42,777 nt of DNA from Methylocella tundrae. GTDB lineage: Bacteria > Pseudomonadota > Alphaproteobacteria > Rhizobiales > Beijerinckiaceae. Location of the stretch: assembly GCF_901905185.1 (NCBI RefSeq), contig NZ_CABFMQ020000089.1:1-42777 (forward strand), in the 5' to 3' direction. The position numbers and the translations under genes were made by a program. Every line of letters begins with the position of its first letter. Position 1 is the first letter of the stretch. Below are positions 26,452 through 36,156 of this stretch, in pieces. The notes below the pieces were generated by a model. It ran no database searches and was not told the origin of the DNA. It saw only the letters and a list, made by a program, of their open reading frames with translations.

Positions 26452-27392
26452 TACGCCAGTTCCTTGCTCAGTTTGCGCGCCGCCATTCCTTCTGCGGCGC
26501 GCAAGGCCGCGGAGGTCATGATGTCGAGATTTCCGGCATAGGCGGGCAGATAGTGCGCCGCGCCCTGGACTTCCAAAAACACGCTGGTCTTCAAGCCCTC
26601 GAATTCGCCGAGTCCCGGGATGCGTACCGGATTGTTCGAGCCGAAGCGCTCGAATTGCACCTTCTGCTTCAGCCGATAACCGGGAACATAGCTTTGCACC
26701 TTGGCGACCATCTCGTTGATCACTTCGTCGATCGTCGCTTCATCGGCGCCAGACGACAAGGTGAAGACGGTGTCGCGCATCACTAGAGGCGGTTCTGCGG
26801 GATTGAGGACGATGATCGCCTTGCCTTTCGCGGCGCCGCCGACCTGTTCGATGGCTTTCGCTGTCGTCTCGGTGAATTCGTCGATGTTGGCCCGGGTCCC
26901 CGGACCGGCGCTCTTTGATGCGATCGAGGCGACGATCTCCGCGTAATGCACTTTGGCGACGGAAGAGACGGCGGCCACGATCGGAATTGTCGCCTGACCG
27001 CCGCACGTCACCATATTGACGTTTTCGGCGTCGAGATGGGATGCTCCATTGACCACAGGGACGACGTAGGGGCCGATGGCCGCCGGCGTCAGGTCGACGA
27101 CGATTTTGCCGGCGGCGATGCAAGCCTCGCTATGCCGCTTGTGGGCGCCGGCGGAGGTGGCGTCAAAAACGATTCCGATCTCGCTCCAGACGGGCAGCTT
27201 CATCAGACCGTCGAGACCCTCGTGGGTGACGCTGACGCCAAGCCGCGCCGCACGCTTCAACCCATCCGACTCCGGATCAATGCCGACGAAGGCGCCCATC
27301 TCAAGAATTGTCGAGGTGCGCATAATCTTGATCATCAGATCGGTTCCGATGTTGCCGGAGCCGATGATGGCGACCTTTACCTTTTCACTCAT
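26451..27392 (-). CDS. mhpF: Acetaldehyde dehydrogenase (acetylating)
   Basis: A 313-residue acylating aldehyde dehydrogenase of the DmpF/BphJ/MhpF type. It turns acetaldehyde, NAD and CoA into acetyl-CoA. The NAD motif GSGNIGTD is at 11-18 and the catalytic Cys130 in [10 protein letters not shown]. It works as a complex with the aldolase encoded next, which channels the toxic aldehyde. Its start overlaps the hydratase stop by 4 bp. Confidence 0.96.
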   Translation of the reverse strand: MSEKVKVAIIGSGNIGTDLMIKIMRTSTILEMGAFVGIDPESDGLKRAARLGVSVTHEGLDGLMKLPVWSEIGIVFDATSAGAHKRHSEACIAAGKIVVDLTPAAIGPYVVPVVNGASHLDAENVNMVTCGGQATIPIVAAVSSVAKVHYAEIVASIASKSAGPGTRANIDEFTETTAKAIEQVGGAAKGKAIIVLNPAEPPLVMRDTVFTLSSGADEATIDEVINEMVAKVQSYVPGYRLKQKVQFERFGSNNPVRIPGLGEFEGLKTSVFLEVQGAAHYLPAYAGNLDIMTSAALRAAEGMAARKLSKELA

Positions 27393-28168
27393 GCCTTGCC
27401 GTCCTGATAGGTGAAGGAAACGCTTCCGAGACCGCCGATCTTGGCCTCGACGAAATCGGCCGGATGAATAGGGACCATCGGGCCGAGAGCTCCTGTGAGC
27501 ACGATGTCGCCGGCTTTCAACCCCTCGCCCAAAGCGGCGAATGTTCGAGCCAGCCAGGCGGCGGCGATGAGCGGATGGCCAAGGCAGGCGGCGCCGGCGC
27601 CCAAGGAGACCAATGCGCCATTGACCTCGAGCGCCATGCCGCAGGTGTAAAGATCAAGACCGGCCAGTTTCTTCTTCTCATCGCCAAGCACGAAAAACGC
27701 CGATGATCCATTGTCGGCGACCGTATCAGCGAAGGTGATCTTCCAATCGGCGATTCTGCTGTCCACAATCTCGATCGCCGCCACGGCATAGGCGGTCGCG
27801 GCGGCGACGTCTTCAGGCGTCGCATCGCGATTGCTGAGATCGCGCTCAAGCACCAGGGCGACTTCAGCCTCGGCCTTGGGCTGGATTAGTGCGGCGGAGA
27901 GGCGACCTCCCGAGGCGATAGCCATATCGTCGAACAGCACGCCGTAATCAGGCTGATCGACGCCGAGCTGCGCCTGAACCGCTTTAGAGGTAAGCCCGAC
28001 TTTGCGACCGACAATGCGCCGTCCTTTGGTCAGCCAAGCCCGGGTGTTGATGGCCTGAATTTCATACGCAGCTGCATCGGTCGGAGCCAACACGTCACGC
28101 AACGGCGGCACAGGGCCCTTGAAATAGGCGTCGCGCAAACGCGCGGCCGCATCTTCATAGGATACCAT
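27389..28168 (-). CDS. mhpD: 2-keto-4-pentenoate hydratase
   Basis: A 259-residue hydratase of the MhpD/DmpE/BphH family. It adds water to 2-hydroxypenta-2,4-dienoate, giving 4-hydroxy-2-oxovalerate. Typical blocks are [36 protein letters not shown] and [18 protein letters not shown]. First gene of the lower operon, read from the 95-base divergent region shared with the IclR regulator. It would take the dienoate from the hydrolase at 17580. Confidence 0.95.
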   Translation of the reverse strand: MVSYEDAAARLRDAYFKGPVPPLRDVLAPTDAAAYEIQAINTRAWLTKGRRIVGRKVGLTSKAVQAQLGVDQPDYGVLFDDMAIASGGRLSAALIQPKAEAEVALVLERDLSNRDATPEDVAAATAYAVAAIEIVDSRIADWKITFADTVADNGSSAFFVLGDEKKKLAGLDLYTCGMALEVNGALVSLGAGAACLGHPLIAAAWLARTFAALGEGLKAGDIVLTGALGPMVPIHPADFVEAKIGGLGSVSFTYQDGKA

Positions 28169-28183
28169 TCATTCCTCCCAGAT

Positions 28184-28198
28184 TTTGCTTGACGCAAA
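28184..28198. promoter_or_regulatory. Candidate IclR operator
   Basis: TTTGC-TTGAC-GCAAA is a perfect 5-base inverted repeat with a 5-base spacer in the divergent promoter region. Fourteen bases of it and its left flank recur at 5916. Confidence 0.5.
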
Positions 28199-28263
28199 CT
28201 ATTTGTCCATTCACAGCAGCACAAGCGGCGGAAAAACGATATTCTCATTTGGCGGGAATTTCG

Positions 28264-29022
28264 ATGAGCGAAGACATACCGGCGGACAAAACGACTCTTC
28301 TCGAAAAAGGGATGGCGCTTCTCGCGCTCGTGATTCGCGACGGCGGGCGCGGTCCGCTCCGGCAACTGGCCGGCGAGTTGAATATTCCGTTGTCCACAGC
28401 CTACCGACTGATCGGTGAGCACACGCGGGCAGGGTGGCTCTGTTCTGTTGGGCGAGGACGCTACGTGCCTGGCCAGGAATTGCTGGACCTTGCGTCGCGC
28501 ATCGATAGTCGCTCGGTGCTGGCCAACATCGCTCGCCCGCACCTACGGGGCCTAGCGCGTCGGCTTCACCAAACCGTTCACCTCGGCTTTCTCGAGAACG
28601 ACATGGTGACCTATATCTTGAAGGAACGCGGCGGCGGGATCCCGGTCTTCACCCAGGCAGGCATGCAGCTCGAAGCCTATTGTTCCGCCATTGGCAAGAT
28701 GTTGCTGGCGTCCCTTCCCGACGATCAGCGGGAACAGTATATCGCCGCAGGTCCCTTTGTTGCGCTCACGCCCCGGACGATCATCGATCCGGCCGAATTG
28801 CGTAAAGCGCTCAATGCCATCTGGCAGGCCGATTATGCGGTTGACAATGAAGAAGTCTCAGAAGGCCTGCGCTGCATTGCGATTCCCCTGCGTGATCGTC
28901 GGGACAAGATCGTAGCGGCGATCTCCATGTCTCGGACCATCGGTCCTGGCGATGTGATCGAAGATATTGCTGTTCTGAATCTCCTGCGCGGCTGCGCCGA
29001 CCAGATCAGAGCGCGCTTGTGA
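28264..29022 (+). CDS. IclR family transcriptional regulator
   Basis: A 252-residue IclR-type regulator. The N-terminal winged helix (about residues 12-65) includes GPLRQLAGELNIPLSTAYRLI. The effector domain follows with LVHLGFLE-like and RCIAIPLRD segments. ATG 28264 is preferred because GGCGGGAAT precedes it by about 7 bases; a TTG at 28189 would extend it over the promoter. It is divergent from the hydratase-aldehyde dehydrogenase-aldolase operon, the same arrangement as mhpR with mhp genes, so it probably controls that operon. Confidence 0.9.
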   Translation: MSEDIPADKTTLLEKGMALLALVIRDGGRGPLRQLAGELNIPLSTAYRLIGEHTRAGWLCSVGRGRYVPGQELLDLASRIDSRSVLANIARPHLRGLARRLHQTVHLGFLENDMVTYILKERGGGIPVFTQAGMQLEAYCSAIGKMLLASLPDDQREQYIAAGPFVALTPRTIIDPAELRKALNAIWQADYAVDNEEVSEGLRCIAIPLRDRRDKIVAAISMSRTIGPGDVIEDIAVLNLLRGCADQIRARL

Positions 29023-29357
29023 TGGGTAGGCTGCGCCCTCGAGTGATTCCTGGCGACGTAGGCCGATCGCCATCTGACCGGCTTTACGTATGTTCACAAG
29101 AATGCCGGCGCCTGCGATCTCGGCTGAGTCGCTAACGCGAGCGTTAGATTTAGCCGGGTCTGATAAAGCCCGCCCCTCTTGCCACACAGCAATCAATCCA
29201 TCTTAGATTCCTGCATAATCGTCTCTCCATCCGCAGCAAACTTACCGCATCCTTGTTGCGCCGAATCTCCCCTCCTTGAGCACCTCAAAGATGATGCGAT
29301 TATATTTCTCGACGAGACGGATATCGGAAACCTCCGCGTCCCAGCGGGACGAAAAAC
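29023..29357. other. Convergent intergenic region
   Basis: No supported gene lies in these 335 bases between the IclR gene and the livM-type stop. It contains the hairpin at 29132-29147. Confidence 0.5.
29132..29147. terminator. Inverted repeat, possible terminator
   Basis: CTAACGC-GA-GCGTTAG gives a 6-7 bp stem with a tight loop, followed by ATTTAG on the plus strand. It lies between convergent genes. The weak U-tract makes a terminator only possible. Confidence 0.35.
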
Positions 29358-30413
29358 TCAACAATCAATGTGTCTGGCGCCGCTAGAGCATTTTGGGGTC
29401 GCCTCCAATGGTATTCGTGCGGTGAATTCGCGCGACGCATGACGCGATACGAAAATCAGATCGAATTTTAGGTATCGACGGAATAATCCCCACAGGCCTC
29501 GCGGCTCGATGAGCATGATGCCAATCGAGAGCAATCCAAGGATAATTAGGCGCCATGTAGCCACGTCGGCAAGATATTCGCGTAAGACGAAGAACAGCAG
29601 CGTTCCGATGATTGGTCCTTCGAGGCTACCGATGCCTCCGATCACCACGTTGAAGATGACGAAAACGGTCCATTCGTTGACGCTGAAAGAGGCCTGCGGT
29701 GAAATCCTCAGTTTCTGCAGGGTGATAATGGCGCCGGTCAAGCCGAGGAAGGGCGCCGTCAGCAGGAAGCATAGGATTCGCGCGCGCTTCAAATTGACGC
29801 CCATCGCGCCCGCCGCCTCCTCGTTATCTCGCATCGCCGTAAGTCCGAGGCCGATCCGAGAGCGCAACAAAACAAATGTTGTTGCGAATGCTGCTACGGC
29901 GAGGCTAAGGGCGAGCCAATAAATCGTGGCGAAGCGCGTTGTTGCATCAGCTCCAAGGCTTCGCGCGACAAACACGGGAAGGCTGGCGCCTGAGCCCTGG
30001 CCAAGACCCGGCAGCTTGCCGGAGAGCAGCATTAGGACCTCAGCGATCACCCAGGTCCCAACCGCGAGGTAGACAGTGCGCAAACGAAAGACGAGCGCCA
30101 TAGCCGGCACTGCGATCAGCAGTGCGATGAGGCCCGAAAGGATGATCGAGGTGTAAGGATCAAGCTTGGCGAGTACCGTGAAGGCATAGAGCGCATAGGC
30201 GCCGACGCCGACGAAACCGTGCTGACCGAGCGACACGATATCGGCGTATCCGGCGAGTAGGTTCCACATGAGCGCAAGCACAAGTAGGCAAAAAAATTCG
30301 GTCAGCAAGGTTAATCCGACATTGTCAAACAGCCAAGGTCCCGCAATGAGGACGACGACCCCTGCGGCCAGAGCGGCTCGGACATATGGAGCAATGCGCG
30401 TGAGTTGACCCAC
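29358..30413 (-). CDS. Branched-chain-type ABC transporter permease (LivM-like)
   Basis: A 351-residue inner-membrane permease with about 9-10 hydrophobic segments. The family signature is clear: NLLAGYADIVSLGQHGFVGVGAYA, and later GGIGSLEGPIIGTLLFF. The final about 25 residues, after GLFRRYLKFDLIF, are an unusual polar tail not typical of LivM. It pairs with the LivH-like permease 9 bases upstream. Last gene of the importer operon. Confidence 0.93.
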   Translation of the reverse strand: MGQLTRIAPYVRAALAAGVVVLIAGPWLFDNVGLTLLTEFFCLLVLALMWNLLAGYADIVSLGQHGFVGVGAYALYAFTVLAKLDPYTSIILSGLIALLIAVPAMALVFRLRTVYLAVGTWVIAEVLMLLSGKLPGLGQGSGASLPVFVARSLGADATTRFATIYWLALSLAVAAFATTFVLLRSRIGLGLTAMRDNEEAAGAMGVNLKRARILCFLLTAPFLGLTGAIITLQKLRISPQASFSVNEWTVFVIFNVVIGGIGSLEGPIIGTLLFFVLREYLADVATWRLIILGLLSIGIMLIEPRGLWGLFRRYLKFDLIFVSRHASREFTARIPLEATPKCSSGARHIDC

Positions 30414-30422
30414 CAGTGGCTC

Positions 30423-31286
30423 CTAGTATTTGGGAAACAGGCCCTGGGGACGCAGCGCCAGGACCAAAAGAAAGACAAGGTGGCCCGCCAGCGTTTGCCA
30501 CGCAAAGTCGATCTGGCCGCCTATCCCTTGTGCAATGCCGAGCACAATCCCGCCAGCGAGGGTGCCCCACAGACTGCCCAGGCCGCCGAGAACCACGCTC
30601 TCAAATGCGATCAGGAGGTTGGAAGGGCCGCTCGATGGGTCGAAATTCATTCGCAGACCCATGAAACATGCAGCCACGGCGACTGTGACGCCGACGATCC
30701 CCATGGCGAGGGCATAGACCTGGTTCGAGGATAGGCCGATCAGCCCCGCCGCCGCTACATCATCTGACACGGCCCGGATCGACGAGCCAAGCTGTGAGCG
30801 ATAAAGCAGGCGGTCAAGCAAGAAGATCAATCCAACGGCCGCGGCGAATGTCAGGAGCGGCATCAGGCCAAGTTCGAAGCCGAAGATGGAGACAACCTCA
30901 GTTTCGAGCTTGCCGCCGGGCAGAATCATCGGGTAGGCGCCATAGGCTTCGAGCAGTCCATTCTGGGTGATGATGGCTAGGCCGAAGGTCACGAGGAGGG
31001 GAGCAAGAACGGCCTTTCCCGTCACATATTGCAGCAAATAGCGCTGCAAAACATAGCCGCCAAGGAATGTGATCGGGAGGACGACCGCGAGCGCCACAAA
31101 TATGTTGACTTCAAAGCGTGCGGCGATCGTCAGCAGTAGATAAGAGACGAGGACGATAAAATCGCCATGCGCAACGTTGACCGCGCGCATGACGCCGACC
31201 GAGAGCGACAAGCCGAGAGCGAAAAGGGCGTAGAGCCCACCGATCAGGACGCCTTGAACCAATGTGTTAATGATGGATGCTGCCAT
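30423..31286 (-). CDS. Branched-chain-type ABC transporter permease (LivH-like)
   Basis: A 287-residue permease with about 8 membrane segments. Signature blocks are GGLYALFALGLSLSVGVMRAVNVAHGD and GGLGSLWGTLAGGIVLGIAQ. It forms the channel with the LivM-like protein. It begins 6 bases after the LivF-like gene. Confidence 0.94.
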   Translation of the reverse strand: MAASIINTLVQGVLIGGLYALFALGLSLSVGVMRAVNVAHGDFIVLVSYLLLTIAARFEVNIFVALAVVLPITFLGGYVLQRYLLQYVTGKAVLAPLLVTFGLAIITQNGLLEAYGAYPMILPGGKLETEVVSIFGFELGLMPLLTFAAAVGLIFLLDRLLYRSQLGSSIRAVSDDVAAAGLIGLSSNQVYALAMGIVGVTVAVAACFMGLRMNFDPSSGPSNLLIAFESVVLGGLGSLWGTLAGGIVLGIAQGIGGQIDFAWQTLAGHLVFLLVLALRPQGLFPKY

Positions 31287-31292
31287 ACTACG

Positions 31293-32012
31293 TCACGATC
31301 CAAAATAATATCGGGTTATCGTTTCTCGGTCGAACTCGCCAGGGCTGCCGGACAGGGACACGCGCCCCTCCAGCAAGCAATAGAAGCGAGCCGCGGCCGC
31401 AAGCGACCGGCTGATGTCCTGTTCGACAAGTACGATGCCGATTCCGCGATCTCGGATCGCCGGTAGGAGCGCATAAAGATCGGAAATGACGGTCGGCGCC
31501 AGGCCCAGGCTAATTTCGTCGCACAAAAGGATGCGTGGATCTGCGAGGAGCGCGCGACCGAGCGCTACCATTTGCTGCTGGCCACCAGACAACTGCCTTG
31601 CTTGCTGCCGCCGCTTTCCCTTCACGAGCGGGAAAAGTTCGTAAACCTCATCGAGGGTATAGCCATTCCGTCGACCGACCTTCCAGCCGAGCAGCAGATT
31701 CTCCTCGACCGTCAGGGAAGGAAACAGCCGACGTCCTTCCGGCACCAGGACGATTCCGTCGCGGATGATGGCCGAAGTCGCTTTGTCGTTGATCTTCGTG
31801 CCACCGAACATGATCTTGCCGTCGCAGCGATCCACCTGGCCAATAATCGCCTTGAGTAGCGAGGATTTGCCGGCGCCGTTCGCCCCGATGATCGAAACGA
31901 TCTCGCCAGCGTCGACGGAGATCGTGACATCATGGACGGCGCGGAACTGATCATAATAAACTGACAGTCCTTCGACTGAAAGTAGCGGGGCAACGGCGGA
32001 TGGAAGCTTCAT
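31293..32012 (-). CDS. ABC transporter ATP-binding protein (LivF-like)
   Basis: A 239-residue ATPase. Walker A is GANGAGKSSLLK, the ABC signature QLSGGQQQMVALGRAL, and Walker B ILLCDEISLGLAP. The short form and the FYCLLEGRVSLSG tail are LivF-like. It energises the importer together with the LivG-like ATPase encoded 3 bases upstream. Confidence 0.95.
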   Translation of the reverse strand: MKLPSAVAPLLSVEGLSVYYDQFRAVHDVTISVDAGEIVSIIGANGAGKSSLLKAIIGQVDRCDGKIMFGGTKINDKATSAIIRDGIVLVPEGRRLFPSLTVEENLLLGWKVGRRNGYTLDEVYELFPLVKGKRRQQARQLSGGQQQMVALGRALLADPRILLCDEISLGLAPTVISDLYALLPAIRDRGIGIVLVEQDISRSLAAAARFYCLLEGRVSLSGSPGEFDRETITRYYFGS

Positions 32013-32015
32013 TGC

Positions 32016-32753
32016 CTACTCGCCAAGGTAGATTGATTTGGCGCGGGCGTCGGCGAGGACTTCTTCGGGAGTGCCGTCGACGACAAAGTTGCCGCTGTAG
32101 AGAACGACAAGTCGCGTCGCGAGGCGGCGCAGCGCATGGATCACGTGCTCGATCCAGATAATCGCCGCGCCGCGCGCATGGACATGGCGGATAATGTCGA
32201 GCAGCACGTGGCTTTCCGCGTCAGTCAACCCACCGGCAATCTCATCAAGTAGCAGCAGGCGCGGCCTGATGGATAATGCTCGGCACAGTTCGAGCCGTTT
32301 CAGGTCAAGGAGCGTCAGTTGGCCGGAGGGGATCGCGTGCGCGTGGGAGAGACCGGTTAGGTCGAGGGCACCTTCCACCTCGTTATGGGCGTCACGCAAG
32401 GGTAGGCCACCGCCGTGAACCGCAGCGACGAGCACGTTTTCATAGACCGACATGTGGGCGTAGGGTTTCGGCACCTGATAGGTGCGGCCGATGCCAAGCC
32501 GGCAGCGGTCCCAGGTCGCGAGCCCCGTGATGTCGCGCCCTTCAAAGCAAATACTCCCCCCCGAGGGCCGCATGACGCCCGCGATGAGATTGAAGAATGT
32601 CGTTTTGCCGGCGCCGTTGGGACCGATGATTCCCAGTATCTCGCCGGCATCGAGACGCAGATCAAGCCTGTCGATGACGTTTACTGCGCCAAAGGATCTG
32701 CTTAAGCTATCAGCCACCAAAATGCTCAATGCGTCACTCCGCTTGGTCCACAT
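32016..32753 (-). CDS. ABC transporter ATP-binding protein (LivG-like)
   Basis: A 245-residue ATPase with Walker A GPNGAGKTTFFN, a long insertion before the signature as in LivG, a divergent signature (LTLLDLKRLELCRAL) and Walker B LLLLDEIAGGLTD. IWIEHVIHAL contains the switch His. No good ribosome site precedes ATG 32753. It lies 80 bases after the binding-protein gene. Confidence 0.93.
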   Translation of the reverse strand: MWTKRSDALSILVADSLSRSFGAVNVIDRLDLRLDAGEILGIIGPNGAGKTTFFNLIAGVMRPSGGSICFEGRDITGLATWDRCRLGIGRTYQVPKPYAHMSVYENVLVAAVHGGGLPLRDAHNEVEGALDLTGLSHAHAIPSGQLTLLDLKRLELCRALSIRPRLLLLDEIAGGLTDAESHVLLDIIRHVHARGAAIIWIEHVIHALRRLATRLVVLYSGNFVVDGTPEEVLADARAKSIYLGE

Positions 32754-32833
32754 GTTTCGCGGCGTGATCAGCCAATGCGGCGAACATGAAGTTGTCCGTG
32801 AAAGGCGTCATTTCATCGCAGCCTTCGCATGCT

Positions 32834-34114
32834 TTAATAGGCTATAGCCTGAGGCTCGCTATTCACAGGAATATCCGTAGCAAGCGCATTGTCGACGATC
32901 ACAAGGTCAAGGGGCCACTTTTTGCCTTTACGCCATTGGCCACCAACAACCAGCGTATCCGCAGTGTTTGGAAACGGTCCCTTCTGGAAATTAACAGTAC
33001 CGGCGACGGTCTTCAAATTTGTGTCGCGTAGTGCGTCCCGGATCGACTCGCGCTTCGTCACATCCTGTGTTCTTTTCAAAGTGTCGAACACTACTTCGAA
33101 TATCGCGTGATCGTAGCCAAGCGCCATGGAGGATTGCACGTTGGCGAATTTCTCGAAAGCACCGGCAAGCTCGGGGCAGCTTTGCCCTGTTAAACTCGAC
33201 ACGAAGGGGAAATAACGGGACCACCACACTTCGATATTAAAATTGATCGCGCGGTCGCCGAATGGCGTGACGCCAGCAGGAAACTCGCCAACCTTACCGG
33301 GCGTGAGTACCTTCGGTCTATATCCTTGCTGGGCTGCTTGATTCCAGAATACGGTAAACACGGGTGCCGGCGCAACAATTAAGCATATATCGGCGCCGTT
33401 GCCCTTCAACGCCGCGATCTGCGTGCTGAAATCGCTGACGGGGGTGTCGAAGCGGCCCGGATCGAAGACTTGATAGTTACCGATGTCATTCTGCTTGGCG
33501 ATCTCCGGAAAGATTCTAGCGAATGTGTTTCCATCGATATCATTTGGGAACAGAACACCGATCCTTTTGTCGGTTTCGACGCGCTTCCAAATGTTGATAA
33601 AACTCGCCATCCCCTTTGCCGCAGAGATAAAGAAATTAAAAGTCCAATCGAAACCTTTTTTTGGATCGCCGTTGCGGCCAAGGAACCATGCTTCGAGGGG
33701 AGTGCCTGTGGTCACGCAGGGCACGCCATTCAACTCGCACTGGTCGGCTACCGGATTGGTCGTTTCAGGCGTAGCTGAAGCGCATATCAGATCGACCTTG
33801 TCCTTGATGATGAGGTCCAGCGCTACCTCGGCGGCGCGATTGGGGCTCGACTGACTGTCCTTGAGGATAATCTCATAGGGGTAGGTGGCGCCCGCTATCT
33901 TGATCTGTCCTCCGTATTCTTTTTTTATCTGCTCTATCACAAAAACCGAATGTGCGGCAAAGAGCGCCAATGGACCGGTCTGGGGGATAACCCATCCGAT
34001 TTTGATCGTCTTTTGAACGGCGAGGGCCGGCTTGGAAAGGGTAACAGCCACGCCGGCGGCAGAGAGTCCTTGCAATAAGGTGCGCCGGCTGAATCCAAGT
34101 CCACCACGGTTCAT
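32834..34114 (-). CDS. ABC transporter substrate-binding protein (Leu/Ile/Val-binding type), Tat-exported
   Basis: A 426-residue periplasmic binding protein. The N-terminus is a Tat signal: SRRTLLQG at residues 9-16, a hydrophobic core, and ALA before the cleavage site near 32. The mature part starts IKIGWVIPQTGPLA, typical of the peripla_BP_6 (LivK) group. ATG 34114 has GGGAGGGAAACGAA just before it; an earlier in-frame ATG at 34174 lacks this. Many aromatic acids are imported by this ABC class in alphaproteobacteria, so an aromatic or alicyclic acid is a likely ligand. Confidence 0.92.
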   Translation of the reverse strand: MNRGGLGFSRRTLLQGLSAAGVAVTLSKPALAVQKTIKIGWVIPQTGPLALFAAHSVFVIEQIKKEYGGQIKIAGATYPYEIILKDSQSSPNRAAEVALDLIIKDKVDLICASATPETTNPVADQCELNGVPCVTTGTPLEAWFLGRNGDPKKGFDWTFNFFISAAKGMASFINIWKRVETDKRIGVLFPNDIDGNTFARIFPEIAKQNDIGNYQVFDPGRFDTPVSDFSTQIAALKGNGADICLIVAPAPVFTVFWNQAAQQGYRPKVLTPGKVGEFPAGVTPFGDRAINFNIEVWWSRYFPFVSSLTGQSCPELAGAFEKFANVQSSMALGYDHAIFEVVFDTLKRTQDVTKRESIRDALRDTNLKTVAGTVNFQKGPFPNTADTLVVGGQWRKGKKWPLDLVIVDNALATDIPVNSEPQAIAY

Positions 34115-34413
34115 TTCGTTTCCCTCCCTTATGTCAACGAGCGTTTCGTTGCTTTCGTGGTCCTGCTCGGCCAAACGATCAGTCTCTATGGCGCTGCGTT
34201 GTTCTGATTTGGATCGCCGTCCCCAAAGAAACTCCAGCTAATGTTCCTAACGGGTCGATCGGCTGCTTCGAGGATCAAGAATGGGCAGGGTCTTTGAGTC
34301 TCGGTCGACATAGCGCTTCCCCATTTTAGTAGGCCTTGCGAAGAGGCTAATCTTGGCTCGCGACACCCGGCCGGGCATCACAAGCGAGCGGCAGAATGCC
34401 AACTTGTCTGTGG

Positions 34414-34427
34414 ACTGTCTACAGTTT
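34414..34427. promoter_or_regulatory. Candidate GntR operator (site 6)
   Basis: ACTGTCTACAGTTT carries one full 6-base arm and five matching bases of the other. On the minus strand it reads AACTGTAGACAGT, almost identical to the porin site. It lies about 300 bp upstream of the binding-protein ATG. Confidence 0.58.
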
Positions 34428-34643
34428 TCTGGAGTTTTGGCTGCTTTTGGTTTGGCTGCTTATTAAGCGCCAGGGACCGCGGCGAATGCGACATTTCTCC
34501 AAGCAACCCGCTTTGAGCACGCTGTTTCGCGATTCTGAAGGGAGTGCCTGACAGACGCCGAGTGAACTCATCCTCCGGGTCGCCGCGCCGGGTCCTCTGC
34601 TCGCAGGTCGTACCTCTGCGCCAATGGTTGACTCTCACCTGTT

Positions 34644-34657
34644 AACTGTATACATTG
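34644..34657. promoter_or_regulatory. Weak GntR-type palindrome (site 7)
   Basis: AACTGTATACATTG has the left arm and the TGTATACA core, but only part of the right arm. It is upstream of the broken MFS gene. Confidence 0.35.
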
Positions 34658-34917
34658 CTACGGATCATCGCTGGAAATGATTTTCCGTTCGAAAAGGGGG
34701 AATCTTCATAAATATCAGATCTATCAGCATCGTCTTCGTCATCGCAATGATGACGAGTTTCAGGCTTTCTTACCAGATCTAGGCGATGAAGCTCTCGAAA
34801 AATACGCCTGATCAATGCCGCTGGCCGTTGCCGAATAACTCGGGGCCAATTGCGCAGCGAGACCGTGTTTGACCTTGCGAGCGCGCCCGCGAAGCTGAAA
34901 ATCAAAGGGACGTGCTG

Positions 34918-36109
34918 ATGATGTCAAACTACGTAAGGAACGCCGTCGTCCTCGGCCTCCTCTCGGCTCTCGGGCCTTTCGCGATCGACATGTATCTGCC
35001 CGCGTTGCCGAGCATCGCCGCCGATGTGCATGCTTCGGCGGCGGCAACGCAGATGACACTGACGGTCTTCTTCATCACTTACGGCGCCTGCCAAATCGCT
35101 TATGGGCTGGCGTCGGACACGTTCGGCCGAAAGCCACTGCTCTATTTCGGGCTAGCGCTCTTCCTCATCGGCTCGATCGGATGCCGCCTCGCCAAGCATC
35201 GGCTGGCTCCTCCTGTTCCGCTTCGTTCAAGGGATCGGCGCGTCCGCCGTCGTGGTGATTCCGCGGGCCGTCATCCGTGATCTTCACACCGGGATTGAAG
35301 CGGCGCGCCTGATGTCGCTGGTCATGCTCGTATTGAGCGTTTCGCCCATTCTCGCACCGCTCACAGGCAGCGCGCTTATCGCGCCATTTGGCTGGCGCGC
35401 CATCTTTGTCGCGGTGACTTTCGTTGCAGCGCTGGCTTTCGGCCTGACCGCGCTTTGCCTCCCCGAGACTCGGCCGCCCGAAGAATGCGTGAGGTTCGGT
35501 CTTGCGAGCGCGGCGGCCGGCTTTGCACAGCTTCTGCACCATGAGCGCTTCGTCGCATTGACCTTCATAGGCGGCTTCAGTTTAGCGAGCTTTTTCGTTT
35601 TTCTTGCGGGCTCGTCTTTCATCTACATTGATCATTTTGGCCTCACACCGAGGCAATTCAGCGTGGCTTTCGCGGTTAACGCAATCGGATTCATCGGCTC
35701 GTCGCAATTCGCCGCTCCGCTCGCCAAGCGGTTTGGGATGGTGCGCGTGGTCATCATCGCGGTTTTCCTTTATGCGTTCTTCGCGCTCGTCCTTTTCGGC
35801 GTAACCGCCGCTGGCGTCGATAGCCTCGCGGTCTTGATGGCGCTGTTGTTCGCCATTTTCGCCTGCGTCGGCCTGGTTGCTCCTTCGGCGATGGTGCTCG
35901 CTCTTGAAGAGCACGGCCCCGTTGCGGGCGCGGCTTCGGCCCTCGCCGGCACGCTTCAGATGCTGGCCAGCGGCGTCGTGATCGTGGTCGTAAGCATGTT
36001 CTTCTACGAAAACGCGCTGCCGATGGCGGCGGCAATCGCGCTCTGTTCGATGGTCGCGCTGGCGCTGAGCTTTTTCACGTTAGGTTGGCCTGAACTCGTG
36101 CCGCAGTGA
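34918..36109 (+). pseudogene. Bcr/CflA-type MFS drug-efflux gene with a frameshift
   Basis: The first frame gives LSALGPFAIDMYLPALPSIA, then GLASDTFGRKPLLYFGLALF, the start of a Bcr/CflA multidrug transporter. After IGSIGC, near 35180, the frame moves by +1; the next frame continues with SIGWLLLFRFVQGIGASAVV and runs to 36109 as a normal transporter of about 390 aa. A single missing base in TGCCGCC explains it. ATG 34918 has AAAGGGA 7 bases before it. The rest of the protein is intact, so this is a recent mutation or a sequencing error. Confidence 0.8.
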
Positions 36110-36156
36110 AGCGCGTCAGCAACCCTCACATCGGAACGCCTCAACCAGAGGCCGCA

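Larger units (their letters stand above)
34115..34917. other. Divergent regulatory region of about 800 bases, no gene supported
   Basis: No frame here has family motifs or a good ribosome site. Two TGTNNACA palindromes are present, at 34414-34427 and 34644-34657. The long leader may hold the importer promoter. Confidence 0.55.

Noticed and set aside
34378..34905. Two minus-strand frames upstream of the importer (34378-34638 and 34642-34905)
   Set aside because: No motifs, unusual composition, and one overlaps an operator-like palindrome.
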